Shown one piece after another: positions 53,824-61,887 of a stretch of DNA of 64,000 nt. The translations under genes were made by a program, and so were the position numbers. Below the pieces are notes generated by a model. That model was given only the letters and a program-made list of their open reading frames with translations, was not told the origin of the DNA and did no database searches. The stretch spans positions 62,001-126,000 of the forward strand of contig JBCBJV010000008.1 in assembly GCA_038522945.1 (NCBI GenBank), given 5' to 3'. This DNA is from MED-G105 sp038522945. Lineage in GTDB: Bacteria > Pseudomonadota > Alphaproteobacteria > Caulobacterales > Parvularculaceae. Numbering within the stretch: the first letter of the stretch is position 1; the number at the start of each line of letters is the position of its first letter.

Positions 53824-56400
53824 CGCGTCGGCTCCTTCCTCAGCTATTTGGAATGTTGGGGCTGATTGCACAGTACCTCCCATTAAGTCGCGCAGCGGAC
53901 TGGCCCAGAGATCGTACAGATCGAGCAGCCCTAGTGACTCTTGTGTTTTGTTGTCGTCGCCAGCGGCCTCCAGCCGAATGAAATTACCGCCAAACCGGCC
54001 GATTTTGGATGCCTGTACACCGGCCATCGCCGCTTTCAAGAGCAGTGTATCTGCCCCACCCGGCGCAGCAGCGATAAGATATCGGCCTTGGTCTTCCCCA
54101 AACCAGAAAGCCGCTGCGCGCGCTTTGACAGGCGTTTTCAGCTCAAGGCCCTCGCCGCTGGCAAGGGCCATTTCCGCTGCGGCGACCAGAAGCCCACCGT
54201 CAGCCACATCGTGACAGGCTGTCACCAGGCCGTCATTGATCAGCTTACGTACAAGTTCGCCATTTCGACGCTCCGCGTCCAGGTCCACCGGCGGCGGTGC
54301 GCCTTCTTTAATGCCAAATAAATCTCGTAGGTATAGGGATTGACCGAGCCAGCCCTTGGTAACGCCAATAGCGATGAGTTCATCACCGCCGACCGCGCCG
54401 CCAATTCGAGCTGTTTTTGTGACGTCCTCGATGACACCCACACCACCAATTGCTGGCGTTGGCGGGATGCCTTTCCCATTCGTCTCGTTATAGAGTGAGA
54501 CATTTCCTGAAACCACAGGATAGTTCAGCGCCTCACACGCTTGCGTCATGCCATCGATGGCCCCGACAAACTGCGCCATGATTTCGGGGCGCTCCGGATT
54601 CCCGAAATTGAGGCAATTGGTAATGGCGAGCGGCGCTGCACCAACCGCGCAAATGTTTCGATACGTCTCAGCAACAGCCTGTTTGCCGCCCATCACTGGG
54701 TCAGCCGCCACATAGCGCGGGGTCACATCTGTTGACATCGCAAGGCCCCGATGGGTGCCATGTACACGGACTAATGCCGCATCGCCGCCCGGGGGAATAA
54801 TCGTATCGCCCATAACGGTGTGATCATACTGTTCCCAGATTGGCGCCCGCGCGCACAGATCCGGCTGCCGCATTAGCCTTGCCAGCGCAGTCAGAAGCGT
54901 ATCGCCGCCTGCCTCTTCGGCCAAATCAACGGCCGTTTGCTCAACCTCAACGATTGCTTCGCTAACAGTTTCGGTGGACTTCAGGTTTTCGCAGGCCTCT
55001 TTCAGCGCATTGAGGCCCGCCTCGTCATCACCTTTCAGACGCACATAAATCTGAAGCGCGCGCAAGCCTTTATCACCTGAAGCCTCGCTCATCGCCGAAA
55101 TGTCGAGCTCGGCGAGGCCCGCAACACGGTCATTCATCAGCGCCTCAGCGACGGCTGATAAATCTGCGGCGCTGTCTTCAGCTACCTTCAACTCCACCAG
55201 TGCTTCGTTTACCGATAAAATCGGATCTTCCAGTACCGTCGGGATCTCAAGATCTGCTGTCGGACGGTTGTAATTCGGTGCGTCATCGGCGAGTGGTGCC
55301 ACCGGCATGTCGGCTACGGTCTCGCCTTCGTGTGTAATCAGCAACCGTCCTGAGGCGGTGGTTTCCCCAATCACCGCAAAATCGACACCCCATTTTTCGA
55401 AAATCGCGCGGGCAGCCTGTTCCTCGCCCGGTTTCAGAACCATGAGCATGCGTTCCTGAGACTCCGACAGCATCATTTCATAAGCGGTCATCCCGGTTTC
55501 GCGCTGGGGCACATTATCGAGATTAAGAGTAAAACCGCCGCCGCCTTTTGCGGCCATCTCGACAGAAGAAGAGGTCAATCCAGCGGCGCCCATGTCCTGA
55601 ATGGCGATGATGGCGTCTGATGCCATTAGTTCCAAGCACGCTTCCAGGAGGAGCTTCTCCGTAAACGGATCGCCAACCTGGACTGTCGGGCGTTTTTCCT
55701 CGGAGGCATCATCGAATTCCGCGCTGGCCATGGTTGCCCCATGGATCCCGTCGCGCCCTGTCTTGGAACCGACATAGACAACTGGATTGCCCGCCCCTCG
55801 AGCCGCAGAGAAAAAGATCTTGGCTTTTTCTGCTACCCCGACGGTCATCGCATTGACAAGGATATTGTCATTATACGACGCATCGAAATTTGTTTCACCG
55901 CCCACGGTCGGCACGCCCATGCAGTTCCCGTAGCCACCAATTCCTGCCACGACACCGGTCACCAGATGGCGGGTTTTTGGATGGCTAATTTCACCGAATC
56001 TGAGCGCGTTGAGGTTCGCAACCGGCCTTGCCCCCATGGTGAAGACGTCACGCATGATCCCACCAACACCCGTCGCCGCACCTTGGTAGGGCTCGATGAA
56101 ACTTGGATGGTTATGGCTTTCCATTTTGAAAATCGCCACGAGCGGCACGCCATCCGCGTCGTTACCGATATCTATTACACCCGCGTTTTCGCCAGGCCCT
56201 TGCACAACCCAAGGGGCCGAAGTTGGCAGCTTCATCAGGTGACGGCGGGACGACTTGTAAGAGCAGTGCTCCGACCACATGACCGAAAAGATGCCAAGCT
56301 CAACGAGATTCGGCTCCCGGCCCATGTACTCTTTGATGCGATCGTACTCATCAGGCTTTAAGCCGTGTTCGGCAACAATGTCAGGAGTAATGGTCGTCAT
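53590..56400 (-). CDS. purL: FGAM synthase PurL fused in frame to BolA
   Basis: The frame is 936 residues. Residues 1 to about 845 are small-type PurL, which with PurS and PurQ makes FGAM from FGAR. Motifs include GREPNLVELGIFSVMWSEHC, MESHNHPSFIEPYQGAATG, LSESQERMLMV, WEQYDHTVMGD and SGNVSLYNETNGKG. Two oddities stand out. The linker between the tandem halves carries an extra acidic, helical stretch at about residues 395-505. And no stop separates PurL from BolA: residues 860-936 are a full BolA domain behind an 18-residue linker. An intact ribosome binding site and ATG remain for BolA, so both a fusion and free BolA may be made. purS and purQ are not nearby. Confidence 0.93.
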   Translation of the reverse strand: MTTITPDIVAEHGLKPDEYDRIKEYMGREPNLVELGIFSVMWSEHCSYKSSRRHLMKLPTSAPWVVQGPGENAGVIDIGNDADGVPLVAIFKMESHNHPSFIEPYQGAATGVGGIMRDVFTMGARPVANLNALRFGEISHPKTRHLVTGVVAGIGGYGNCMGVPTVGGETNFDASYNDNILVNAMTVGVAEKAKIFFSAARGAGNPVVYVGSKTGRDGIHGATMASAEFDDASEEKRPTVQVGDPFTEKLLLEACLELMASDAIIAIQDMGAAGLTSSSVEMAAKGGGGFTLNLDNVPQRETGMTAYEMMLSESQERMLMVLKPGEEQAARAIFEKWGVDFAVIGETTASGRLLITHEGETVADMPVAPLADDAPNYNRPTADLEIPTVLEDPILSVNEALVELKVAEDSAADLSAVAEALMNDRVAGLAELDISAMSEASGDKGLRALQIYVRLKGDDEAGLNALKEACENLKSTETVSEAIVEVEQTAVDLAEEAGGDTLLTALARLMRQPDLCARAPIWEQYDHTVMGDTIIPPGGDAALVRVHGTHRGLAMSTDVTPRYVAADPVMGGKQAVAETYRNICAVGAAPLAITNCLNFGNPERPEIMAQFVGAIDGMTQACEALNYPVVSGNVSLYNETNGKGIPPTPAIGGVGVIEDVTKTARIGGAVGGDELIAIGVTKGWLGQSLYLRDLFGIKEGAPPPVDLDAERRNGELVRKLINDGLVTACHDVADGGLLVAAAEMALASGEGLELKTPVKARAAAFWFGEDQGRYLIAAAPGGADTLLLKAAMAGVQASKIGRFGGNFIRLEAAGDDNKTQESLGLLDLYDLWASPLRDLMGGTVQSAPTFQIAEEGADAMPMQAETIKEMILEAMPDAEVEIEDLAGDGDHYRARIISAAFNGKSRVQQHQLVYRALKGKMGGELHALALETEARE

Positions 56401-56510
56401 GGAAATATCGCTTCAAGCAGGGCGTGAGCTGGTTGCATAAGCGTCTTACCCGACGGGTGCAAATCCGAATTTATCATCCACCCTGGGTATTGTGATGCAA
56501 TTGATGATCT

Positions 56511-57431
56511 TCAGGATCGGGCACGGAATAGATAATCATCGCTGAGGCCCAGTCGACGACAGGCCTGAACAGCGGGGCTACGCTTCAAGATCAATCGGTT
56601 TGCCCGCCGACCCATACGCTGCACAACAAGACGTTCATGAGCACCGCGCAGACCTTTACCTTCCAAGCCTAGGCGGATTTTCAGCTCTTCCGGCAAAACA
56701 TCCACTCCTGCCCTGATCAGAAGCTTTTGCGAAAGCCTCACCGGGCCAGGCAAGGCTTTGGCTGCCTTCATGATATCCAGAAACTCATGGATTTCCGGGG
56801 CACCTTCTAGACAGTCTTCCCAGCGCTCGAAAAATGCCTGCTGTGCTTGCAGTGAGAGCGGCGCATTGATGGCTCCATAAAGGCCCGCACTTTTTTGCCC
56901 CTCCGCATAGAAACTAGATTTGTCCTCAGCGGAAAGAGGCGCGCAATAACGGCAATAGGCCTCCAGAAAACCAAAACTTGCCGTGCCATGCACCCACGAC
57001 AAGAGGTCAGGAGAACGGGCATCGTAGTTGAGACCTTCCGGCGTCGTTCCTACGACCTTGCCGTGGCGCCGATTGACCCCTTTTATCATCGCCGTGGCCG
57101 TTGAACCCGGCGCAAAGACCGTCACCATTGCGGCGAGCCCTGTTCGCTTCAATCGCCCCACCGGATCCTGCCGAAAAGTCGAGTGTCCCCAGACCCCTGC
57201 CCGCACCCGCGGCTCGGCAAGTTCTAGGAGCACTGCCGCGATCCCTCCGGTAAAAAGCGCGACCGGATTTTTGAAAACCTGCCAGGAAACAGAACTTTGG
57301 TGCACAAGGGCGGGCTCACCATAGGGGCGGGCAAAATCAACCCCTACACGGTCGGCGCCGATGAACTCTAGGGCCTTCTGGTCTAAATACCCCGCAAAAG
57401 GGGCGAAAATCACATTACTTAGACGGCTCAT
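56511..57431 (-). CDS. DUF2236/MpaB-family oxygenase
   Basis: The protein of about 306 residues has the ER/MpaB/rubber-oxygenase pattern: PALVHQSSVSW-like, RVRAGVWGHSTFRQDP, then DLLSWVHGTASFGFLEAYCR with a His that may bind heme. Latex-clearing protein uses this fold to cleave polyisoprene with heme b; most members have no known substrate. ATG 57431 (MSRLSNV) fits homologues better than the frame start 57443. There is no signal peptide. Confidence 0.85.
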   Translation of the reverse strand: MSRLSNVIFAPFAGYLDQKALEFIGADRVGVDFARPYGEPALVHQSSVSWQVFKNPVALFTGGIAAVLLELAEPRVRAGVWGHSTFRQDPVGRLKRTGLAAMVTVFAPGSTATAMIKGVNRRHGKVVGTTPEGLNYDARSPDLLSWVHGTASFGFLEAYCRYCAPLSAEDKSSFYAEGQKSAGLYGAINAPLSLQAQQAFFERWEDCLEGAPEIHEFLDIMKAAKALPGPVRLSQKLLIRAGVDVLPEELKIRLGLEGKGLRGAHERLVVQRMGRRANRLILKRSPAVQACRRLGLSDDYLFRARS

Positions 57432-57629
57432 AGAACGACGCAATCGACCAATTGAAGCTTAAATGCCCTTTCGGCTCTCAAACCCATATTCCGGCAAAAT
57501 GGCCATGTTCGGGCATCATCAAGGCTATTCACATTCCTGCAATCGGGGAACGACATTAATTGAGTTTCGAGCGCACATACGCAAAACACGTGGATCACAA
57601 AACAACATACCCCGAGGGCGACACATCCA

Positions 57630-58682
57630 GTGAATATTCAAACGACGGTCCAAGAATACTACGGCAAGACTCTGCAATCATCCGACGATTTGGCAACAGA
57701 CGCCTGTTGCACCATTGATGACGTCCCGGCGTTCCTGCGTCCGGTCTTGGCACGGATCCATCCCGAAGTGACGAGCCGTTATTACGGATGCGGCCTCATC
57801 GCGCCCGAACATCTCAAAGGATTACGGGTCCTCGATCTGGGATCTGGCGCAGGGCGCGATGCATTCGCCCTTTCCTATCTGGTAGGCGCCGAAGGATCGG
57901 TGGTTGGGGTCGACATGACGCCGGAGCAGCTGGAGGTTGCACGTGCGCATATCGACTGGCATCGGGATGAGTTCGGGTACCATCAATCAAACGTGGATTT
58001 CCTCAATGGCGATATTGAAGCGCTTGATGAAGTCGGTCTTGCGCCTAGCAGCTTTGATCTCATCGTTTCCAATTGCGTGATTAATCTGTGCGAAGACAAA
58101 GAACGCGTCTTCCGAGCCGCTTACGGCCTGTTGAAGCCAGGGGGTGAGTTTTATTTTTCGGATGTTTACGCCGATCGCCGCCTCCCTGAGGCTGCCCGGA
58201 AGGATCCTAAAGCTCTTGGGGAGTGTCTTGCGGGGGCGCTTTATTGGAACGATTTTCTGACGCTGGCAAAGCAAGCTGGGTTCAAAGACCCGAGACTCGT
58301 AACCGATCGCCCTCTGGAAATCCGCGATCAGGGTTTGCGGGATATGCTCTCCCCAGCATTGTTTTACTCTGCCACCTATCGCCTGTTCAAAGCTGAAGGA
58401 CTGGAGCCGGCTTGCGAGGACTATGGCCAGGCGGTCATCTATAAAGGTGGTATTCCGAATGCGGAGAGCGTCTTCGTCCTTGATGCGCATCACCGTATTG
58501 AGAAGGACCGTGTATTCCCGGTTTGCGGCAATACACTAGAAATCCTCCAGCAATCGCGCTTTGCGTCCTTCTTTGAAGTGGTAGGCGACGGCAAAACCCA
58601 TTACGGGATTTTCCCCGGCTGCGGGACACTAAACCCTCTTGGTCAAGCGACTTCCGCTGACGGACTGTCGGGGTGCTGCTGA
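57630..58682 (+). CDS. arsM: Arsenite S-adenosylmethionine methyltransferase ArsM
   Basis: ArsM methylates As(III) to mono-, di- and tri-methyl arsenic. The SAM loop is VLDLGSGAGRDAF, with VVGVDMTPEQ next. Cysteines at the expected places include ATDACC, SNCVINLCEDKERV and a final LSGCC, which may bind arsenite. The 350 residues match ArsM. It begins with GTG and ends in a Cys pair. No ars repressor or pump is nearby, and no ArsR-like box is seen in the 190 bp upstream. Confidence 0.92.
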   Translation: MNIQTTVQEYYGKTLQSSDDLATDACCTIDDVPAFLRPVLARIHPEVTSRYYGCGLIAPEHLKGLRVLDLGSGAGRDAFALSYLVGAEGSVVGVDMTPEQLEVARAHIDWHRDEFGYHQSNVDFLNGDIEALDEVGLAPSSFDLIVSNCVINLCEDKERVFRAAYGLLKPGGEFYFSDVYADRRLPEAARKDPKALGECLAGALYWNDFLTLAKQAGFKDPRLVTDRPLEIRDQGLRDMLSPALFYSATYRLFKAEGLEPACEDYGQAVIYKGGIPNAESVFVLDAHHRIEKDRVFPVCGNTLEILQQSRFASFFEVVGDGKTHYGIFPGCGTLNPLGQATSADGLSGCC

Positions 58683-58707
58683 AGATAAATGGCTGGCGAG
58701 CGGCTGA

Positions 58708-59532
58708 TTAGCCGCCGCAGCCGCCTCCTCCACAACCGCCGCCACCGCAGCCAGAACCGCCATCACTTCCACCACCTTCGCCTTTACCGCTGCAACCAGA
58801 CCCGCCTGCCGCGCCGCATCCACCGCTGCCATCGCCCTTCTTTTTAGAGCTGTTGAGGGCAGCCGCCAGGACGAAGATGAGGATCACAATGAGAATGCCA
58901 GCGCCAAAAAGCTGCTTTTGAGAGAGCCCGAATAGGCGATCACCCACCTGTTCTGATTGGGCGAACCCAATGCCGAGCATTGTGGCAGTGATGCCAGCGC
59001 CGGCGACCATTGCGGCAAAAGCCGCTGCAACTTTCCGTACCGCTTTCATCGGCACAAGGAAGAACGCACTGGTGTCGATCCGCTTCAGGGCATTTGCATT
59101 GCCAAAGCGCACCTCTGACGCTGGCCAAACATCTGCTGGAGGCATCTCGCCGAACTCACGCTGATAACTCTCAAGTGTCGCCGCGTAATTGTCTGCGTAG
59201 CGCACCATTTCGCTTGCACCGCCTGCGGTCGGGCCATGGTGAAAGTCCGCCCCTAAAGCATGCCGAAACGGTCCCCAGTAATGGCGCGTGTAGGTCAGGT
59301 GTAAGTGCCACGCCTGATCCACCTCGTCGGAAGGCGTGACCTCATGACCCGAAACCATGGCGAGGTATGCAAAACGGCGATACTCATCGATGACTTTCAG
59401 TGCAAATTCGTGAGACCAATCGTTGTCTCGCGCCAGACGTTTCGAAAACGGAAAAGACGCATCCAGATTATCGAACGCCACATTGTTTAAGCGTTCCCAA
59501 AGGGACGGTTTGGATTTCATGTACCCCTCCAT
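58708..59532 (-). CDS. Membrane protein with Gly/Cys-rich C-terminus (GRDP/TIGR04222-like)
   Basis: The 274-residue protein has three parts. Residues 1-140 contain SDEVDQAWHLHLTYTRHYWG, a pattern of the glycine-rich domain protein family. Residues about 155-230 hold two hydrophobic segments (VAAAFAAMVAGAGITATML and LFGAGILIVILIFVLAAAL). The last 40 are Gly/Ser/Cys-rich (GCGAAGGSGCSGKGEGGGSD and GCGGGGCGGGGCGG). The fold resembles TIGR04222-type proteins, whose function is unknown. It is convergent with arsM and divergent from the VPLPA-CTERM gene. Confidence 0.75.
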   Translation of the reverse strand: MEGYMKSKPSLWERLNNVAFDNLDASFPFSKRLARDNDWSHEFALKVIDEYRRFAYLAMVSGHEVTPSDEVDQAWHLHLTYTRHYWGPFRHALGADFHHGPTAGGASEMVRYADNYAATLESYQREFGEMPPADVWPASEVRFGNANALKRIDTSAFFLVPMKAVRKVAAAFAAMVAGAGITATMLGIGFAQSEQVGDRLFGLSQKQLFGAGILIVILIFVLAAALNSSKKKGDGSGGCGAAGGSGCSGKGEGGGSDGGSGCGGGGCGGGGCGG

Positions 59533-59604
59533 TTTGTCCGCCGGTCATCGCTCGTCTTTGAACGCTTGCCGCAAAGTTATAGCGCACAGCTTCAAACAAT
59601 GCTG

Positions 59605-59626
59605 AATGTAAAGCTTACTTTACATT
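59605..59626. promoter_or_regulatory. Perfect palindrome AATGTAAAG-N4-CTTTACATT
   Basis: Two perfect 9-bp arms around CTTA lie 73 bp upstream of the Gly/Cys-rich gene start (minus) and 188 bp upstream of the VPLPA-CTERM gene (plus). The core fits TGT-N12-ACA, the PpsR/CrtJ-type pattern, though that may be coincidental. It is a good operator candidate for one or both divergent genes. Confidence 0.5.
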
Positions 59627-59771
59627 AAATTTACGATTTGGCAAGGAAATCCTGTCGATATGCTTAACGAATCGTAACACCAACAATTCGGAGCAGAGCG
59701 ACGTTACTGCTTCAGTTTCATCTATCGCGCGCACGTTTAGCGGGAATTTCGACCGTGCAGCCGTGCTAAGT

Positions 59772-59787
59772 GCATGTATTAACATGC
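59772..59787. promoter_or_regulatory. Palindrome GCATGT-ATTA-ACATGC
   Basis: Perfect 6-bp arms around 4 nt lie 26 bp before the VPLPA-CTERM ATG and 13 bp before its AAGGAA ribosome binding site. It could be an operator overlapping the promoter or 5' leader. Confidence 0.4.
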
Positions 59788-59813
59788 TTTTATATTGAGA
59801 AAGGAATTTTGCC

Positions 59814-60461
59814 ATGCGTTGGGGAGCTTTGATTGCAGGAGTACTTTTTGCTTCGCCGAGCTTTACCGCTGAGGCCGCCGTTTTGGACTTCGTAACCGAA
59901 GCCAATGAGAATGAAAGAGGTCTTGCCGACGGCGACAGCCTCGTTTTCGACGGGATCAACGTCACCTTTTCATCAGGCGCCGACAATGGTTTCTTCGCCT
60001 ATCTGGACGATGATTTTCGCGGTTTGCCTGGCGGGTTGGGCGTCTGCCCTGAACTAGAAGATGGCCCCGGCTCCGAATGCGCCATTTCCGGTCAAGACAA
60101 TATTCACCTTGGTGAGTCCGTAACTTTGGAATTCGATGAATCCCTCACGCTTAGCCAGTTCTCTTTTTCGGGAGATCAACATCTCGACTTGAATGATAAC
60201 AATACCAACACGCTTCTGATCGCCATCAACAATCCGGATGCGTTTGTTCAGTACACGTTCGCTGAGGCGGTTAATCTTGTTGTCGCAGGCGTTGATTTGA
60301 TCCGGTTTGCATTCGACGAATCTGAAACGGGTGCAGCCTTCTACGTGAACTCAATCACGGCCAATTTAGAAGTATCGGAGGTACCGCTACCCGCAGCTGC
60401 GCCTCTTCTGTTGGCCGGGCTTGGCGGGCTGATTTTTGCCCGTCGCCGCCGCAAAGCCTGA
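59814..60461 (+). CDS. VPLPA-CTERM sorting-domain protein
   Basis: The 215-residue protein has a signal peptide (residues 1-22, ending TAEAA), a beta-rich acidic body with four Cys (GVCPELEDGPGSECAISG) and a C-terminal sorting signal: EVPLPAAAPLL, hydrophobic LLAGLGGLIFA, then RRRRKA. This is the VPLPA variant of PEP-CTERM, processed by an exosortase and usually linked to exopolysaccharide. No exosortase gene is in the window. AAGGAA lies 7 nt before the ATG. A strong terminator follows. Confidence 0.9.
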   Translation: MRWGALIAGVLFASPSFTAEAAVLDFVTEANENERGLADGDSLVFDGINVTFSSGADNGFFAYLDDDFRGLPGGLGVCPELEDGPGSECAISGQDNIHLGESVTLEFDESLTLSQFSFSGDQHLDLNDNNTNTLLIAINNPDAFVQYTFAEAVNLVVAGVDLIRFAFDESETGAAFYVNSITANLEVSEVPLPAAAPLLLAGLGGLIFARRRRKA

Positions 60462-60491
60462 CGACACATCAGATAAATCAAGAAGATTTCA

Positions 60492-60520
60492 CCGGCGCCC
60501 ATTGGCGCCGGTTTTCTTTT
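60492..60520 (+). terminator. Rho-independent terminator after the VPLPA-CTERM gene
   Basis: ACCGGCGCC and GGCGCCGGT make a perfect 9-bp stem with a CATT loop, followed by TTTCTTTT. It lies 30 bp after the VPLPA-CTERM stop and converges on the amidohydrolase. Confidence 0.93.
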
Positions 60521-60542
60521 GCGCCATTCAATGAGCGGGCGG

Positions 60543-61808
60543 TCAGTCTTTAACGACGATGCCGTCCTTCATCACGAATTCGACCCGCTCAAGCGTTGAG
60601 ACATCGGCCAACGGATTTTCCGAGACCGCGATGACGTCTGCGCGGCAACCGATCCGCAAACAACCCAGTTCACCATCCTTGCCCAGAGCTTCTGCAGCGA
60701 GACCTGTCGCGGCATTAATTGCCTGTGCCGGCGTCATCCCAAATTCGACCATGCGGGACAACTGATTGGCATTATCCCCATGGGGATAAATCGCAGCATC
60801 GCTGCCGAAAATAACCTTTGCACCGGCTTTAACAGCCTTGCGGAAAGACTCGCGTTGGACCGAACCGACTTCACGCTCCTTGTTGAGCGACTCTTCGGGA
60901 ACGCCGAGGGATTCGCCTACGCTCAAAGTGTATTCGGTGTTGTAGATGTCCATGGAGAGATAGACGCCCTCTTTCTTCGCCATACGGATGGCCTCGTCAT
61001 CGAGCACGCTGGCATGTTCGATCGTGTCGACGCCCGCCTTGATGGCATTCTTGATCCCAATCGTACCGTGCGCATGGGAAGCCACTTTGAGCCCACGCAT
61101 GTGCGCTTCGTCGACAATCGCCTTCAGTTCCGCGACAGTCCCTTGTGGCGCGCCAAGCAACGTGCCCTTGGAAAAGACCCCGCCGGTTGAGCAAGTCTTG
61201 ATGAGGTCGACGCCAAACTTGATATTGCGCCTGACTTTTTCGCGCATCGACCAGGGGCCTGTCGCTGCCGCCTCGCCTTTGCTTTCAGCATCGTACGGCA
61301 GATAGTTGTCATCGGAACAATGCCCACCAACAATCCCAACCGGCGGGCCGGCGACAAACATTCGGGGGCCCGGAATCTCGCCTTCATTGATGGCATCGCG
61401 CAGTGCAAGAGTATTGTAACCACCGCCTACGTTTCGAACGGTCGTGAAGCCCGCTTCGACCGTCGCTTTTGCGTGCACGACGCCCCAGATCGTCGTCCTG
61501 TCCTCGGGCAGAGCGAAACGGTCGTATCCCCGCCCCTTGGTAGCAGAACTCGTCAGGTGGGTGTGCATGTCAATCAGACCAGGGAGGATTGTTTTGCCAG
61601 CAAGACTAATAGTCTCCGTCCCGGCCGGCACCGTCATCGCCGCTACATTGCCGGCAGCGACGATCACGCCGTCTTCAATGAGCAGGCCGGGGCTCTCCAC
61701 CAGCCGCCCACTCGACGGTTCCACCATCCGGTCAGCGGTCAGAAGAATGGTGTCGGCCAGCGCAGGCAGCGCCATGACCGAAAACAATGCTGCAAGACGA
61801 TGTCTCAT
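60543..61808 (-). CDS. Exported metal-dependent amidohydrolase
   Basis: The 421-residue protein starts at ATG 61808 (GGGGTGA upstream) with a signal peptide (residues 1-18, ending PALA). The imidazolonepropionase/prolidase-like TIM barrel shows LIDMHTHL (first metal His pair), DLIKTCSTGG (bridging Lys), VASHAHG, IEHAS and FGSDAAIYPHG. Periplasmic members hydrolyse dipeptides or imides, but the substrate is unknown. It lies 80 bp after ettA on the same strand. The frame continues to 61862 without a ribosome binding site. Confidence 0.9.
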   Translation of the reverse strand: MRHRLAALFSVMALPALADTILLTADRMVEPSSGRLVESPGLLIEDGVIVAAGNVAAMTVPAGTETISLAGKTILPGLIDMHTHLTSSATKGRGYDRFALPEDRTTIWGVVHAKATVEAGFTTVRNVGGGYNTLALRDAINEGEIPGPRMFVAGPPVGIVGGHCSDDNYLPYDAESKGEAAATGPWSMREKVRRNIKFGVDLIKTCSTGGVFSKGTLLGAPQGTVAELKAIVDEAHMRGLKVASHAHGTIGIKNAIKAGVDTIEHASVLDDEAIRMAKKEGVYLSMDIYNTEYTLSVGESLGVPEESLNKEREVGSVQRESFRKAVKAGAKVIFGSDAAIYPHGDNANQLSRMVEFGMTPAQAINAATGLAAEALGKDGELGCLRIGCRADVIAVSENPLADVSTLERVEFVMKDGIVVKD

Positions 61809-61887
61809 TTGATCACCCCTATTCTGCGAAAGACATCGTAGAATGCAGGGGTTGGATGCCACATACCAGCCTTTTATGTCTTGGCGA

